Notes: generated by a model from the letters alone, not told the origin. A DNA stretch of 64,000 bases from Bradyrhizobium sp. 21 (GCF_023073335.1 NZ_JADPJG010000035.1:30872-94871); one strand, 5' to 3'; positions 29,796 through 41,251 are shown, counted from the first letter of the stretch. A program made the numbers and translations.

Positions 29796-29930
29796 GTGTC
29801 CCGGACGCGCTGCAGCGTGCAACGCTGCTGCGCAGAGCCGGGACCCACTGGTTCGTACGTCGATCGCGGAAAGATGGGCCCCGGCTCAGCAGTGCACCAC
29901 TTCGTGGCGCACTGCGTCCGGGGCACGAGA
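29796..29930. repeat. Palindromic repeat B, copy 2
   Basis: Shares GTGTCCCGGACGCGCTGCAG at the left and GCGTCCGGGGCACGAGA at the right with the copy at 12771-12907. The middle differs ('CTGGTTCGTACGTCGATCGC'). It lies between thpR and zapE, both on the minus strand. Confidence 0.88.
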
Positions 29931-29932
29931 CC

Positions 29933-30469
29933 TCACTCGCACAGCTCGTAGGCATCCTCGACGACATACGGCCCGCCACCGGTCGACGCCCGCGACGAGA
30001 ACAGCACAAAACGTTCGGCCGTGAACGCCTTGCTCGGGAAGTAGCCGCGCAGCGAGAGATAGTCGGCGACGTCACGGTCGGTGGCGTCGTGCAGCCGGGC
30101 CAGCGTGACATGCGGGATGAACTTGCGGCCTTCTGGATCGAGACCGATCCGCTGCATCAAGCGCTCGAGCTCGGCCTGCAATTCCATCAGCGGCTTGCTC
30201 GGCGCGATGGTGGCGACCACCGCGCGCGGCTTGCGACCGCCAAAACTCTGCAAGCCCTGCACCTTCACCTCGAACGGCTTGCGGTCGACGCGAAACAGCA
30301 TCGAGGCGATCTCGTTGGCCGACAGGCCGTCGATGTCGCCGATGAAGCGCAAGGTGACGTGATAATTTTCGGGATCGATCCAGCGGGCGCCTGGGAGGCC
30401 ACCCCGCAAATTGGAAAGCGTCTGGCAGACCTCGGCCGGAATTTCCAGACCAGTGAACAAACGCGGCAT
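29933..30469 (-). CDS. thpR: RNA 2',3'-cyclic phosphodiesterase (ThpR)
   Basis: 178 residues from ATG 30469 ('MPRLFTGLEIPAEV'). 2H phosphoesterase superfamily: two His-x-Thr motifs, 'NYHVTLRFIGD' (about 42-52) and 'FIPHVTLARL' (about 124-133), form the active site. The family hydrolyses 2',3'-cyclic RNA ends and was first described as 2'-5' RNA ligase. Cellular role is unclear. It is isolated, followed by repeat B2. Confidence 0.92.
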   Translation of the reverse strand: MPRLFTGLEIPAEVCQTLSNLRGGLPGARWIDPENYHVTLRFIGDIDGLSANEIASMLFRVDRKPFEVKVQGLQSFGGRKPRAVVATIAPSKPLMELQAELERLMQRIGLDPEGRKFIPHVTLARLHDATDRDVADYLSLRGYFPSKAFTAERFVLFSSRASTGGGPYVVEDAYELCE

Positions 30470-30642
30470 CGTTTCGCACTCCCGATGCTTGGGCATGATC
30501 CCTGGAGGAGATCATATCCAAATTTTAGAGCCGGCGACGAATCATCTGTACCCTGATTCCTATCGCACTTGTATGACTCTGCAAGTATCGCGCGCCTCAC
30601 TCCGGTAAAACACTGGGAATTAGGGTTAGCGCTGCCTGCTTT

Positions 30643-31278
30643 TCATCGCCGCTGCTCGCTTATGTTGCGCAGAAATGCCTCCACCGTGGGCATGATGTTG
30701 CCGACGATGATGTCGACGCCGGCGGCGGTCGGATGAATGCCGTCGGCCTGGTTGAGCTTGGCATCGGCCGCGACACCGTCAAGAAAAAAAGAATAGAGCG
30801 GCACGTCGAATTTTTTCGCCAGATCCGGATAAATCGAATTGAAGCGCGCGGCGTAATCCGGGCCGTAATTCGGCGGCGCCAGCATGCCGCACAGCATGAC
30901 TGAAATCTTGCGCGCCTTGAGACGCTGGATGATGTCGGTCAGCGCGGTGCGCGTCAAATCGGGATCGATGCCGCGCAGCGCGTCGTTGGCGCCAAGCTCG
31001 ATGATCACACCATCGGTTCCGTCCGGGATCGACCAGTCGAGCCGGTCACGGCCGCCGGATGTCGTGTCCCCGGACACGCCGGCATTGATCATGTCGACTT
31101 CTATGCCTTTGGCCTGCAAGGCTTTTTGAAGCTTTTTGGGGAAGGCTTCCTGGGCGGGGAGACCGAGGCCGGCGCTTAAGGAATCGCCGAGGACCACCAG
31201 CTTGATCGGTTTCGCCGCCTCGGCCCAAGCGGGATTGGCGACCGTCATCAAAGCGAACATCAACACGGCTATGTGCAT
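30643..31278 (-). CDS. Arylesterase / TesA-like SGNH hydrolase
   Basis: 211 residues from ATG 31278. The signal peptide 'MHIAVLMFALMTVANPAWA' is followed by SGNH block I 'VVLGDSLSAGLGLPAQEAFP' (nucleophile Ser), block III 'IIELGANDALRG' (Asn) and block V 'DGIHPTAAGVDIIV' (Asp-His). Predicted periplasmic esterase or thioesterase like E. coli TesA. A start at ATG 31335 would give a longer n-region and touch the divergent ABC gene start; it cannot be excluded. The divergent FtsX-type ABC genes next door form the well-known tesA/ybbAP arrangement. Confidence 0.9.
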   Translation of the reverse strand: MHIAVLMFALMTVANPAWAEAAKPIKLVVLGDSLSAGLGLPAQEAFPKKLQKALQAKGIEVDMINAGVSGDTTSGGRDRLDWSIPDGTDGVIIELGANDALRGIDPDLTRTALTDIIQRLKARKISVMLCGMLAPPNYGPDYAARFNSIYPDLAKKFDVPLYSFFLDGVAADAKLNQADGIHPTAAGVDIIVGNIMPTVEAFLRNISEQRR

Positions 31279-31333
31279 GAACAATCCGTAACGCCTCTCG
31301 ACCGGGCGTGCGGACTTGCCATATGACCGGACC

Positions 31334-32056
31334 ATGGACACTCGCATCTCCTCCTCTTCGCTCGCCGGCGCCACGCCGGACACCATCGCCATCTCCAACG
31401 TCAATCTGTCATTGGGTGCGGGCGCGGCACGCGTTCACATTCTCAAGGATATCAGCCTGCGCGTCGGCCGTAGCGAGACGATCGGCCTGATCGGCCCGTC
31501 AGGCTCGGGCAAATCCACGCTGCTGATGGTGATGGCGGGGCTGGAGCGTCCTGATAGCGGAGAGGTGGTGGTCAGCGGCACGCCTTTCAATGCCCTCGAC
31601 GAGGATGCGCTGGCCCGCTTCCGCGGCCGCCACGTCGGCATCGTCTTCCAATCGTTTCACCTGATCCCGACCATGACGGCGCTGGAGAACGTCGCCGTCC
31701 CGCTCGAGCTCGCCGGCAACCCGGATGCCGCAAAGCGCGCGGCGCAGGAGCTGCAATCGGTCGGGCTCGGCGACCGCCTGCATCACTATCCGACGCAGCT
31801 CTCCGGTGGCGAGCAGCAGCGCGTGGCACTGGCCCGCGCGCTGGCGCCCGATCCCGCGATCCTCGTTGCCGACGAGCCGACCGGCAATCTCGACGAAGCC
31901 ACCGGCAAGCAGATCGTCGACCTGCTGTTCAGCAAGCATGCCGAGCGCGGCATGACCCTGGTGCTGGTCACCCACGATTCCTCGCTCGCGCATCGCTGCG
32001 ATCGCGTGATCCGGCTGCGCTCCGGCCGCATCGACACGCAGTCGGCGCCGGCATGA
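31334..32056 (+). CDS. ABC transporter ATP-binding protein (YbbA/LolD type)
   Basis: 240 residues. 'MDTRISSSSLAGATP' then ABC domain: Walker A 'GPSGSGKSTLLMVMAGLERPD', Q-loop 'VFQSFHLIPTMTALENV', signature 'LSGGEQQRVALARAL', Walker B 'ILVADEPTGNLD', H-loop 'LVTHDSSLA'. The LolD/MacB class works with FtsX-like permeases and does mechanotransmission or extraction from the membrane. It overlaps the permease gene by 4 nt and diverges from the TesA-like gene, as in E. coli ybbA-ybbP/tesA. Confidence 0.95.
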   Translation: MDTRISSSSLAGATPDTIAISNVNLSLGAGAARVHILKDISLRVGRSETIGLIGPSGSGKSTLLMVMAGLERPDSGEVVVSGTPFNALDEDALARFRGRHVGIVFQSFHLIPTMTALENVAVPLELAGNPDAAKRAAQELQSVGLGDRLHHYPTQLSGGEQQRVALARALAPDPAILVADEPTGNLDEATGKQIVDLLFSKHAERGMTLVLVTHDSSLAHRCDRVIRLRSGRIDTQSAPA

Positions 32057-34623
32057 GCGCTGCTGCCGAACCGTTCGCGAAGCCCAACGGCGTCGCGCTG
32101 TCGCTGCGCTACGCGCTGCGCGAATTGCGCGGCGGCCTGCGCGGCTTCTATGTCTTCATCGCCTGCATCGCGCTCGGCGTGATGGCCATCGCCGGTGTCG
32201 GCTCGGTCTCGGCGAGCCTGAGCGACGGCCTCGCCCGCGAGGGCCGTACGCTGCTCGGCGGCGACGTGTCGTTCGTCTTGTTTCAGCGCGAGGCGAAGCC
32301 GGAGGAAGTCGCCTTCCTGCGTTCGCGCGGCACGGTCTCGAGCGCCGCGACCTTGCGCGGCATGGCGCGCTCGACTGACGGCCAGCTCGCGCTGGTCGAG
32401 ATGAAGGCGGTCGACGACACCTATCCGATGCTGGGACAATTGACGCTGGCGCCGCCGCTGCCGATGTCCGACCTGCTCGCGGAGCGCGACGGCGCGTTCG
32501 GTGCCGCCGCCGATCCGACGCTGCTGGCGCGGCTGTCGCTGAAGACCGGCGATCGCGTCACCATCGGATCCGCGACCTTCCAGATCCGCAGCACCGTCGA
32601 GGCCGAGCCCGACAAGCTCGCCGGCGGCATCGGCTTCGGCCCGCGCTTCCTGATCAGCGAGGCGGGCCTGCACGCCACCGGCCTGATCCAGCCCGGCAGC
32701 CTGGTCCGCTGGGTCTACCGGGTGAAGCTGCCTGACACCGCCAACACCGACCGCGCCACCGAAGCCTTCATCGCGGATTCGCGCAACGCGGCACCGCAGG
32801 CGGGCTGGGAAGTCCGCAGCCGCTCCAATGCCTCGCCGCAGCTCGAGCGCAACATCAATCGCTTCACGCAGTTTTTGACTCTAGTCGGCCTCGCCGCGCT
32901 GCTGGTCGGCGGCGTCGGTGTCGCCAATGCCGTCAGGAGCCATATCGACCGCAAGCTCGAGGTGATCGCGGCCTTGAAGGCCGTCGGCGCCACCGGACGC
33001 GACGTGTTCGGCATCTATCTCGCGCAGGTCCTCCTGCTCGCGGCGATCGGCTCCGTGATCGGTCTGGCGCTCGGCGCCGCCATGCCCTTCGCCATCGTCG
33101 GCCTGTTCGGAAAGCTCTTGCCGCTGCCGGTGGTGCCGGCGGTGCACGCCGACGAGCTGGCGCTGTCATTCGTCTACGGCCTGCTCACCGCGCTCGCCTT
33201 CGGCCTGTGGCCACTCGGGCGCGTGCACGACGTGCCGGTGGCCGCGCTGTTCCGCGACACGATCAGCTCCGAATGGCACCGGCCGCGCTGGAGTTATCTC
33301 GTGTTCATGGCCGTCGTGGTCGCGCTGCTCATCGCGGTCGTGATCGGGCTTTCCTTCGACAAGCGGATCGCCGCGGTGTTCGTGGCCTCCTCCGTCGTCG
33401 TGTTCGTCCTGCTGCGCGGCATTGCCGCCCTGCTGATGACGATCGCACGGCGGCTGCCGCGCACGCGGTTGCCGATGCTGCGATTGGCGATCGCCAACAT
33501 CCACCGGCCGGGCGCGCTGACGCCCTCCGTCGTGCTGTCGCTGGGCCTCGGGCTCGCGGTGCTCGTCACCATCACCCAGATCGACGGCAATCTGCGCCGG
33601 CAGTTCCTGGCGGCATTGCCCGAGAACGCGCCTTCGTTCTTCTTCATCGACATCCCGAGCACGCAGGCCGAGCAGTTCGACCGCTATCTGCGCCAGATCG
33701 CCCCCGGCGCGAAGGTCGAGGACGTGCCGATGCTGCGCGGGCGCATCGTCGGCGCCCGCGGCGTCCGCGCCGAGGAGCTCAAGCCCAGCACCGATTCCGA
33801 ATGGGTGCTGCAGAGCGACCGCGGCCTGACCTATACCGCCGAGCTGCCGAAAGGCTCCAAGGTGGTCGAGGGCGAGTGGTGGAGCGCCGATTATGCCGGC
33901 CCGCCGCTGGTGTCGATGGAGAAGAAGATCGCCGACGGGCTCGGCCTCAAGCTCGGCGACGAGGTGGTGGTCAATATCCTCGGCCGCGACATTCCGGCCA
34001 GGATCGGCAATTTGCGCACCATCGACTGGCAAGGCCTCGGCATCAATTTCGTCTTGGTGTTCTCGCCGAACGCCTTCAAGGGCGCGCCGCACACCCATAT
34101 CGCGACGCTGACGCAAGCCGGTGGCGATGCCGCCGGCGACGGCAAGATCATCAAAGAGGTCGCTGAGGCCTATCCGATGGTGACGAGCGTGCGTGTGCGC
34201 GAGGTGATGGAGACGGTCGGCTCGGTCGTGACCAACCTTGCGCTGGCGATCCGGGGCGCCAGCGCCGTGACCCTGATCTCGGCAATCCTGGTGCTGGGCG
34301 GCGCGCTCGCCGCCGGCCATCGCCATCGGGTCTACGATGCGGTGATCCTCAAGACCTTGGGCGCGACCCGGCTGCGGCTGCTCGGCGCCTATGCGCTTGA
34401 ATACCTTCTGATCGGGCTTGCCACCGCGGTGTTCGGCGTTTTCGCCGGCAGCATCGCGGCCTGGATGATCGTGACGCGGCTGATGACGCTCACCTTCGTC
34501 TGGCAGGCCGGCAGCGCGGCCGGGGTGGTCGCGGCCGCCCTGATCGTCACCGTCGGGCTCGGGCTCGCCGGGACGCTCCTGGCGTTGAACAAAAAGCCCG
34601 CCACGGTGTTGCGGAATTTGTGA
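32053..34623 (+). CDS. ABC transporter permease, FtsX-like (YbbP type)
   Basis: 856 residues. TM segment near the N-terminus (about 29-50, 'GFYVFIACIALGVMAIAGVGSVSAS'), a periplasmic MacB-like domain (about 55-265), three TM segments (about 270-395) with 'VANAVRSHIDRKLEVIAALKAVGATGRDVFGIYLAQVLLLAAIG' of the FtsX domain, two more TM helices (about 420-465), a second periplasmic domain and a second FtsX domain near the C-terminus ('AGHRHRVYDAVILKTLGATRLRLLGAYALEYLLIG'). The two FtsX domains and roughly 10 TM segments match YbbP. Substrate unknown. Confidence 0.95.
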   Translation: MSAAAEPFAKPNGVALSLRYALRELRGGLRGFYVFIACIALGVMAIAGVGSVSASLSDGLAREGRTLLGGDVSFVLFQREAKPEEVAFLRSRGTVSSAATLRGMARSTDGQLALVEMKAVDDTYPMLGQLTLAPPLPMSDLLAERDGAFGAAADPTLLARLSLKTGDRVTIGSATFQIRSTVEAEPDKLAGGIGFGPRFLISEAGLHATGLIQPGSLVRWVYRVKLPDTANTDRATEAFIADSRNAAPQAGWEVRSRSNASPQLERNINRFTQFLTLVGLAALLVGGVGVANAVRSHIDRKLEVIAALKAVGATGRDVFGIYLAQVLLLAAIGSVIGLALGAAMPFAIVGLFGKLLPLPVVPAVHADELALSFVYGLLTALAFGLWPLGRVHDVPVAALFRDTISSEWHRPRWSYLVFMAVVVALLIAVVIGLSFDKRIAAVFVASSVVVFVLLRGIAALLMTIARRLPRTRLPMLRLAIANIHRPGALTPSVVLSLGLGLAVLVTITQIDGNLRRQFLAALPENAPSFFFIDIPSTQAEQFDRYLRQIAPGAKVEDVPMLRGRIVGARGVRAEELKPSTDSEWVLQSDRGLTYTAELPKGSKVVEGEWWSADYAGPPLVSMEKKIADGLGLKLGDEVVVNILGRDIPARIGNLRTIDWQGLGINFVLVFSPNAFKGAPHTHIATLTQAGGDAAGDGKIIKEVAEAYPMVTSVRVREVMETVGSVVTNLALAIRGASAVTLISAILVLGGALAAGHRHRVYDAVILKTLGATRLRLLGAYALEYLLIGLATAVFGVFAGSIAAWMIVTRLMTLTFVWQAGSAAGVVAAALIVTVGLGLAGTLLALNKKPATVLRNL

Positions 34624-34890
34624 CAAAATGTAGCGGGTGGCCGTGCGGGAGCGGAATCGCCCGATTCCGGCGATTAACCACGTCTGCTCGCCGGGATTGT
34701 GGGCGAGGGCGACATTCAGCCGCGCGTGGACGGTTGCAGCGAATGTGTTAGTTTCCCACATATCGAATGGGTTCGGAGCCCCGATTGTTAGCCAAAATTT
34801 AGTCGGCAGACATCGGTATCCGAGATAGAATTGACGAACCGGTGGCATGGAGCCCTCGTGCCGGACCGGACAACCAACGGGAATTCGACC

Positions 34891-35682
34891 ATGTCGGACC
34901 TAGACCGTAACTACGCTTCTCCTTTCGGCAGGGCCGCCGGGCGTGTTGACGCCGCGACGGTCGATGCCGGCCTGCGCGCCTACATGCTGCGCATCTACAA
35001 TTACATGAGCATCGGCCTGGCCATCACCGGCCTGGCCGCGCTCGGCGTCTACATGGCTGCCGTGACTGACGTTCCGACCCCGGAAGCCGTCCGCGTCGGC
35101 AAGCTGTTCCTGACGCCGTTCGGCTACGCGATGTTCGTCAGCCCCCTGAAGTGGCTGTTCATGCTCGCGCCGCTCGCCATGGTGTTCGTGATCTCGGCAG
35201 GCATCAACCGCCTCGCCCCCTCGACCGCCCAGATCCTGTTCTGGGTGTTCGCGGCGCTGATGGGCGTCTCGCTGTCCTCGATCTTCCTGGTGTTCACGCA
35301 CACCTCGATCGTGCGGGTGTTCTTCATCACCGCGGCGACCTTCGGCGCGCTCAGCCTCTACGGCTACACCACCAAGCGTGACATGAGCGGAATGGGTTCG
35401 TTCCTGTTCATGGGCCTGATCGGCATCGTGATCGCGAGCCTTGTGAACCTGTTCCTGGCGAGCTCGGTGCTGCAGTTCGTCGTGTCGGTGGTCGGCGTGC
35501 TGGTGTTCGCAGGCCTCACCGCCTGGGATACCCAGCGGCTGAAGAACGACTACATCTACGGCTACGCCTCGGCCGGCGGTGACATCGCAGAGCGTGCGGC
35601 CATCACCGGCGCGCTGTCGCTGTACCTGAACTTCATCAACCTGTTCACGCTGCTCCTGCAGCTCCTCGGCCAGCGCGACTAA
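34891..35682 (+). CDS. Bax inhibitor-1 / YccA family membrane protein
   Basis: 263 residues from ATG 34891 ('MSDLDRNYASPFGRAAGRVDAATVDAGLRAYMLRIYNYMS'). Seven hydrophobic segments between about 40 and 260, with 'TAWDTQRLKNDYIYG' carrying the conserved Asp, and the ending 'ALSLYLNFINLFTLLLQLLG' typical of the BI-1 (TMBIM) family. Homologues interact with FtsH (YccA) or act as calcium leak channels (BsYetJ). A terminator follows. Confidence 0.94.
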   Translation: MSDLDRNYASPFGRAAGRVDAATVDAGLRAYMLRIYNYMSIGLAITGLAALGVYMAAVTDVPTPEAVRVGKLFLTPFGYAMFVSPLKWLFMLAPLAMVFVISAGINRLAPSTAQILFWVFAALMGVSLSSIFLVFTHTSIVRVFFITAATFGALSLYGYTTKRDMSGMGSFLFMGLIGIVIASLVNLFLASSVLQFVVSVVGVLVFAGLTAWDTQRLKNDYIYGYASAGGDIAERAAITGALSLYLNFINLFTLLLQLLGQRD

Positions 35683-35706
35683 GCGCTCGGACGAGTGAAC
35701 GGACAC

Positions 35707-35735
35707 AACCCCCGGCCGAGAGGCCGGGGTTTTTG
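35707..35735 (+). terminator. Rho-independent terminator after the BI-1 gene
   Basis: Stem AACCCCCGGCC / GGCCGGGGTT with loop GAGA, then TTTTTG, about 25 nt after the stop. Confidence 0.9.
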
Positions 35736-35822
35736 TTTGTCTCGTTATGCCCGGGACGAAGCCCGGCCATGACGAGGCGGGAACGGCGTTGCTCATCGCC
35801 GTGCCCCTGCTATCTTCGCCCC

Positions 35823-36353
35823 ATGTCCGCACCTGAAATCAGGCCCGCCACCGAGGCCGACCTTCCCGCCATCACCGCCATCTACCAACAGGCCGTCCGC
35901 GAGGGCACCGCGACCTTCGAGCTGGAGCCGCCGGACCTTGCGGAGATGACGCGCCGCTATCGCGCGCTGATCGACGGCGGCTATCCCTATTTCGTCGCCA
36001 TCCTCGACGGCCGTCTGACCGGCTATGCCTATGCCGGCGCCTACCGGCCGCGGCCGGCCTACCGCTTCACGGTCGAGAACTCGATCTACCTCGACCCGTC
36101 CTTCCACCGCCGTGGCGTCGGACTTCTACTGCTGGAGCGGCTGGTCGCCGAATGCGAGGCGCGCGGCTTCCGCCAGATGATCGCGGTGATCGGCGATTCC
36201 GCCAATGCCGGCTCGATCGGCGTGCACACCAAGGGCGGGTTCAGGATGATCGGCACGCATCCCAGCGTCGGGCTGAAATTCGGCCGCTGGCTGGACACGG
36301 TGATGATGCAGCGCGACCTCGGCGAGGGCGCGAAGAGCGTGCCGACGACATAG
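35823..36353 (+). CDS. GNAT N-acetyltransferase (phosphinothricin acetyltransferase-like)
   Basis: 176 residues from ATG 35823. 'IRPATEADLPAITAIYQQAVREGTATFE' opens the Pat/Bar-type GNAT family; acetyl-CoA loop 'LDPSFHRRGVGLLLLERLV' (about 95-113) and 'DSANAGSIGVHTKGGFRMIGTHPSVGLKFGRW' follow. The family acetylates L-amino-acid analogues such as phosphinothricin, or methionine sulfoximine; substrate here is not known. ATG 35823 lies behind a repeat-C-like fragment, so longer starts are rejected. Confidence 0.9.
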   Translation: MSAPEIRPATEADLPAITAIYQQAVREGTATFELEPPDLAEMTRRYRALIDGGYPYFVAILDGRLTGYAYAGAYRPRPAYRFTVENSIYLDPSFHRRGVGLLLLERLVAECEARGFRQMIAVIGDSANAGSIGVHTKGGFRMIGTHPSVGLKFGRWLDTVMMQRDLGEGAKSVPTT

Positions 36354-36358
36354 GTCTC

Positions 36359-36446
36359 GTAGGGTGGGTTAGCGAAGCGTAACCCACCTCTTGTGGTTCC
36401 AAGTCAGCAGAAGTGGTGGGTTACGCCTGCGGCTAACCCACCCTAC
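36359..36446. repeat. Palindromic repeat F
   Basis: Perfect 15-bp ends GTAGGGTGGGTTAGC and GCTAACCCACCCTAC; each arm also folds on itself (GTGGGTTA...TAACCCAC). It fills the space between convergent GNAT and DUF2794 genes. The sequence looks like a widely dispersed bacterial intergenic palindrome. Confidence 0.88.
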
Positions 36447-36462
36447 GGCACCGGTCGTGCGG

Positions 36463-36831
36463 CTACACCACCGCCAGCTTACGATCGATCACCAGCAGCA
36501 CGCGCTCGAGCTCGTGGCCGCGGCGCAGGATCAGACCCGTCGCCGAGATCACGCTGTACATGCCCTGCTTGCGCGCGAGGCGCGGATCTTTTTCGATGCG
36601 ATAGATCGGCACTTCCGAGGCGCGGCGGAAGACCGAGAACACGGCGCGGTCCTTCAGGAAGTCGATGGCGTAGTCGCGCCACTCGCCATCGGCGACCATG
36701 CGGCCGTAGAGATTGAGAATACGGTTCAGCTCGAGCCGGTTGAACGTCACCCGGCTCAGTTGCGTGGTCGCAGCAGCTGGGCGCGCCGCCGCGCGCTGTT
36801 CGCTCGGGTCGGCATCCTCCGACAGACTCAT
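36463..36831 (-). CDS. DUF2794 domain-containing protein
   Basis: 122 residues from ATG 36831 (a TTG one codon before it is also possible). 'TQLSRVTFNRLELNRILNLYGRMVADGEWRDYAIDFLKDRAVFSVFRRASEVPIYRIEKDPRLARKQGMYSVISATGLILRRGHELERVLLVID' is the DUF2794 pattern, a conserved small cytoplasmic protein in alphaproteobacteria of unknown function. No signal peptide or TM segment. Confidence 0.9.
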   Translation of the reverse strand: MSLSEDADPSEQRAAARPAAATTQLSRVTFNRLELNRILNLYGRMVADGEWRDYAIDFLKDRAVFSVFRRASEVPIYRIEKDPRLARKQGMYSVISATGLILRRGHELERVLLVIDRKLAVV

Positions 36832-37068
36832 CAAGCGCCTCCTGTCGCATCAGCATGACCGCGTCCGCGAAGACCGCCCCGGGAACCTCGGATCATGACA
36901 GTTGCATGATTGCGCCAACTGTTCCCGACCGCAAGGGCCCTGAAGGGACCCGCGGAAACCGTGCGAATCAGAGCACGCGCACGCGGCGATCCGTCACGGG
37001 ATCGTTAGCAGGAATCATAGTGTCGCCGCTTTTCCGCCAAGCGCCCGCCGCCCTGCATTGCGAAAAGA

Positions 37069-37187
37069 CCTGTGTGCGTTGACCCGGTCCTTTCGGTTCC
37101 GGATTCCTCAGCCCCCAGCCCCCCGGGGTCGTCAGGATCGGGTCTGTTCGCACGACAAGGAGGGCCAACGCGAGTTGGTCCTTTTTT
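37069..37187 (+). ncRNA. Candidate structured small RNA with intrinsic terminator
   Basis: No ORF fits, but structure is clear. An outer stem CCTGTGTGCG (37069-37078) pairs with CGCACGACAAGG (37149-37160) with two bulges. An inner 10-bp stem GACCCGGTCC (37081-37090) pairs with GGATCGGGTC (37135-37144), with one G-T pair. A separate terminator follows: GGGCCAAC / GTTGGTCC with a GCGA tetraloop and a T6 run (37162-37187). The 5' end may be further upstream (from about 36990). The rod-like fold recalls 6S or SRP-type RNA, but no conserved signature was recognised. A leader RNA is unlikely, as the next gene is on the opposite strand. Confidence 0.5.
37162..37187 (+). terminator. Intrinsic terminator with GCGA tetraloop
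   Basis: 8-bp stem (one G-T), GNRA tetraloop, six T residues. There is no + strand protein gene for about 800 nt upstream, so it points to an untranslated transcript. Other bases of the 36832-37399 gap hold repeat D1 and no recognisable gene. Confidence 0.88.
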
Positions 37188-37249
37188 GTTTGCGTCGGGA
37201 TGTTTCTGCCTCGACGGATGTCTCACCATCTCAGCACAAACTCTCTCCC

Positions 37250-37356
37250 CTCGTCCTGAGGAGCCGCCAAGCGGCGTCTCGAAGGATCGAGGCCGAGCTG
37301 CCTCAGCAGGGCCTGCATGGTTCGAGACGGCGCTGACGCGCCTCCTCACCATGAGG
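37250..37356. repeat. Palindromic repeat D, copy 1
   Basis: CTCGTCCTGAGGAGCCGC, then 'GTCTCGAAGGAT', and at the other end 'CATGGTTCGAGACGGCGC' and 'CCTCCTCACCATGAGG'. Partner copy in opposite order at 46984-47088. It resembles the well-known alphaproteobacterial 'cctcatcctgaggag' repeat. Confidence 0.82.
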
Positions 37357-37399
37357 ATCAAGAGCGTGCTTGAGTCGGAGAGGATTCGAAGTGTGCGCG

Positions 37400-38176
37400 T
37401 CAGTGCAGTGACGTGTACGCCGCGCCCAGCATCGGGCCCGGTTTTTCGCGACTGCCGTCCTGGACGTAGACCACCGCGCCGTCGACACCGTCGCGCGCGA
37501 GGTTCTCGATCGGCACCGTCCAGCTTTCCGGACGGCCGTTCCAGTCGCCGACCTTGAGCAGGTTGCGCACGACGTTGTGATAGATGACCTGCTGCCCGCG
37601 ATTTTCACCGCGGCTGATCGCGATCGGCACCGACTTGGCGATCGAGCAGATCCAGACCTCGCCATGCGAGGCTGCAGGCTCCTTGCTCGCGGCCACCGAG
37701 ACGTTGATCTGCTTGCCCGAGAGCGACATCGACACCGGCACGCTCATCACGCCCGTGCCCTGGTCGGTCTTGCCGATCGCGCTTTCAATGCCGGTGCGGT
37801 CGCTGCCGACGACATGCGTGGAGCCGTTGACCACGACCTGCGGGGTATAGACTTCGCGGTCACCGCGGACGCGCGAGTAGGCCCGCTGTCGTGCAGAAAA
37901 ACGCGAATCCGCCAATGTGTCCTTCCAGCCGAGATAATCCCAATAGTCGATCGGCATGCTCAGCGCGATGATCGAGGGATCGCTTGCGAGGTCGCCGATG
38001 ATCTTGTCGGCCGGCGGGCAGGAGGAGCAGCCCTGCGAGGTAAACAATTCGACAACGGCGCGGGGATCAGCCTCGGCAGGACGAATGACGGCGACGATCG
38101 CACAGATACCAAGCGCTCCCGACCAGAGGGCACCGGACCAACGCGAAACCAGATGAGAAGCCGTCATTGTTGTCAT
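37400..38176 (-). CDS. DUF1223 domain-containing exported thioredoxin-fold protein
   Basis: 258 residues. A signal-like N-terminus (about 1-36, 'GALGICAIVAVIRPAEA') is followed by 'VVELFTSQGCSSCPPADKII', a CxxC motif of the thioredoxin-like DUF1223 family, 'YWDYLGWKDTLADSRFSARQRAYSRVRG' and 'VYTPQVVVNGSTHVVGSDR'. Family members are periplasmic and of unknown function; the CSSC suggests redox or metal chemistry. ATG 38176 and an in-frame ATG three codons later are both possible. Confidence 0.9.
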   Translation of the reverse strand: MTTMTASHLVSRWSGALWSGALGICAIVAVIRPAEADPRAVVELFTSQGCSSCPPADKIIGDLASDPSIIALSMPIDYWDYLGWKDTLADSRFSARQRAYSRVRGDREVYTPQVVVNGSTHVVGSDRTGIESAIGKTDQGTGVMSVPVSMSLSGKQINVSVAASKEPAASHGEVWICSIAKSVPIAISRGENRGQQVIYHNVVRNLLKVGDWNGRPESWTVPIENLARDGVDGAVVYVQDGSREKPGPMLGAAYTSLH

Positions 38177-38318
38177 GTCGAACGCCGCACACCATTGCTC
38201 GTGGGAAGGGAAATCTTATCGCCTGATGGTCACCGTAGTCTTACGGGGCGCGGCACATTCCACCGTCCAATGCGGGTTTTCCGCCTGACGGGCCCATCTG
38301 AACCGCGCCGCAAACGCG

Positions 38319-38348
38319 CGAAGGCGGCCTTGTGATAGGCCGCCTTCG
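38319..38348. terminator. Hairpin between acnA end and DUF1223 gene
   Basis: Perfect 12-bp stem CGAAGGCGGCCT / AGGCCGCCTTCG, loop TGTGAT, about 50 nt after the acnA stop on the minus strand. No strong T run on that strand, so termination may be partial. Confidence 0.6.
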
Positions 38349-38397
38349 TTCAACCTTCTACTCACTTCGCAGTGAGCCACCGTTCACGAATCCGCGC

Positions 38398-41118
<2,721 letters not shown>

Positions 41119-41234
41119 GAAGGAAATCCCAATTGTTAGTTATACCCGGCAAGGGGTATTTTAACACCGTCAGCGTAACAGGCTGGGTCGCTTGCAGGGG
41201 CAGGTTGAGTTGCTGCATCAAGTAGTTCCGGGCT

Positions 41235-41251
41235 TATAGAAGCTTTCTAAC
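41235..41251. promoter_or_regulatory. Irr/ICE-like inverted repeat between acnA and ccmA
   Basis: TATAGAA-GCT-TTCTAAC resembles the iron control element bound by Irr in Bradyrhizobium as I recall it (half sites TTTAGAA and TTCTAAA); one base differs in each half. It lies 117 nt upstream of acnA and 111 nt upstream of ccmA. Both products depend on iron or haem. Confidence 0.5.

Noticed and set aside
36968..37018. 16-codon frame upstream of the DUF2794 gene on the minus strand
   Set aside because: Weak ribosome site and no structural context; could be coincidence.
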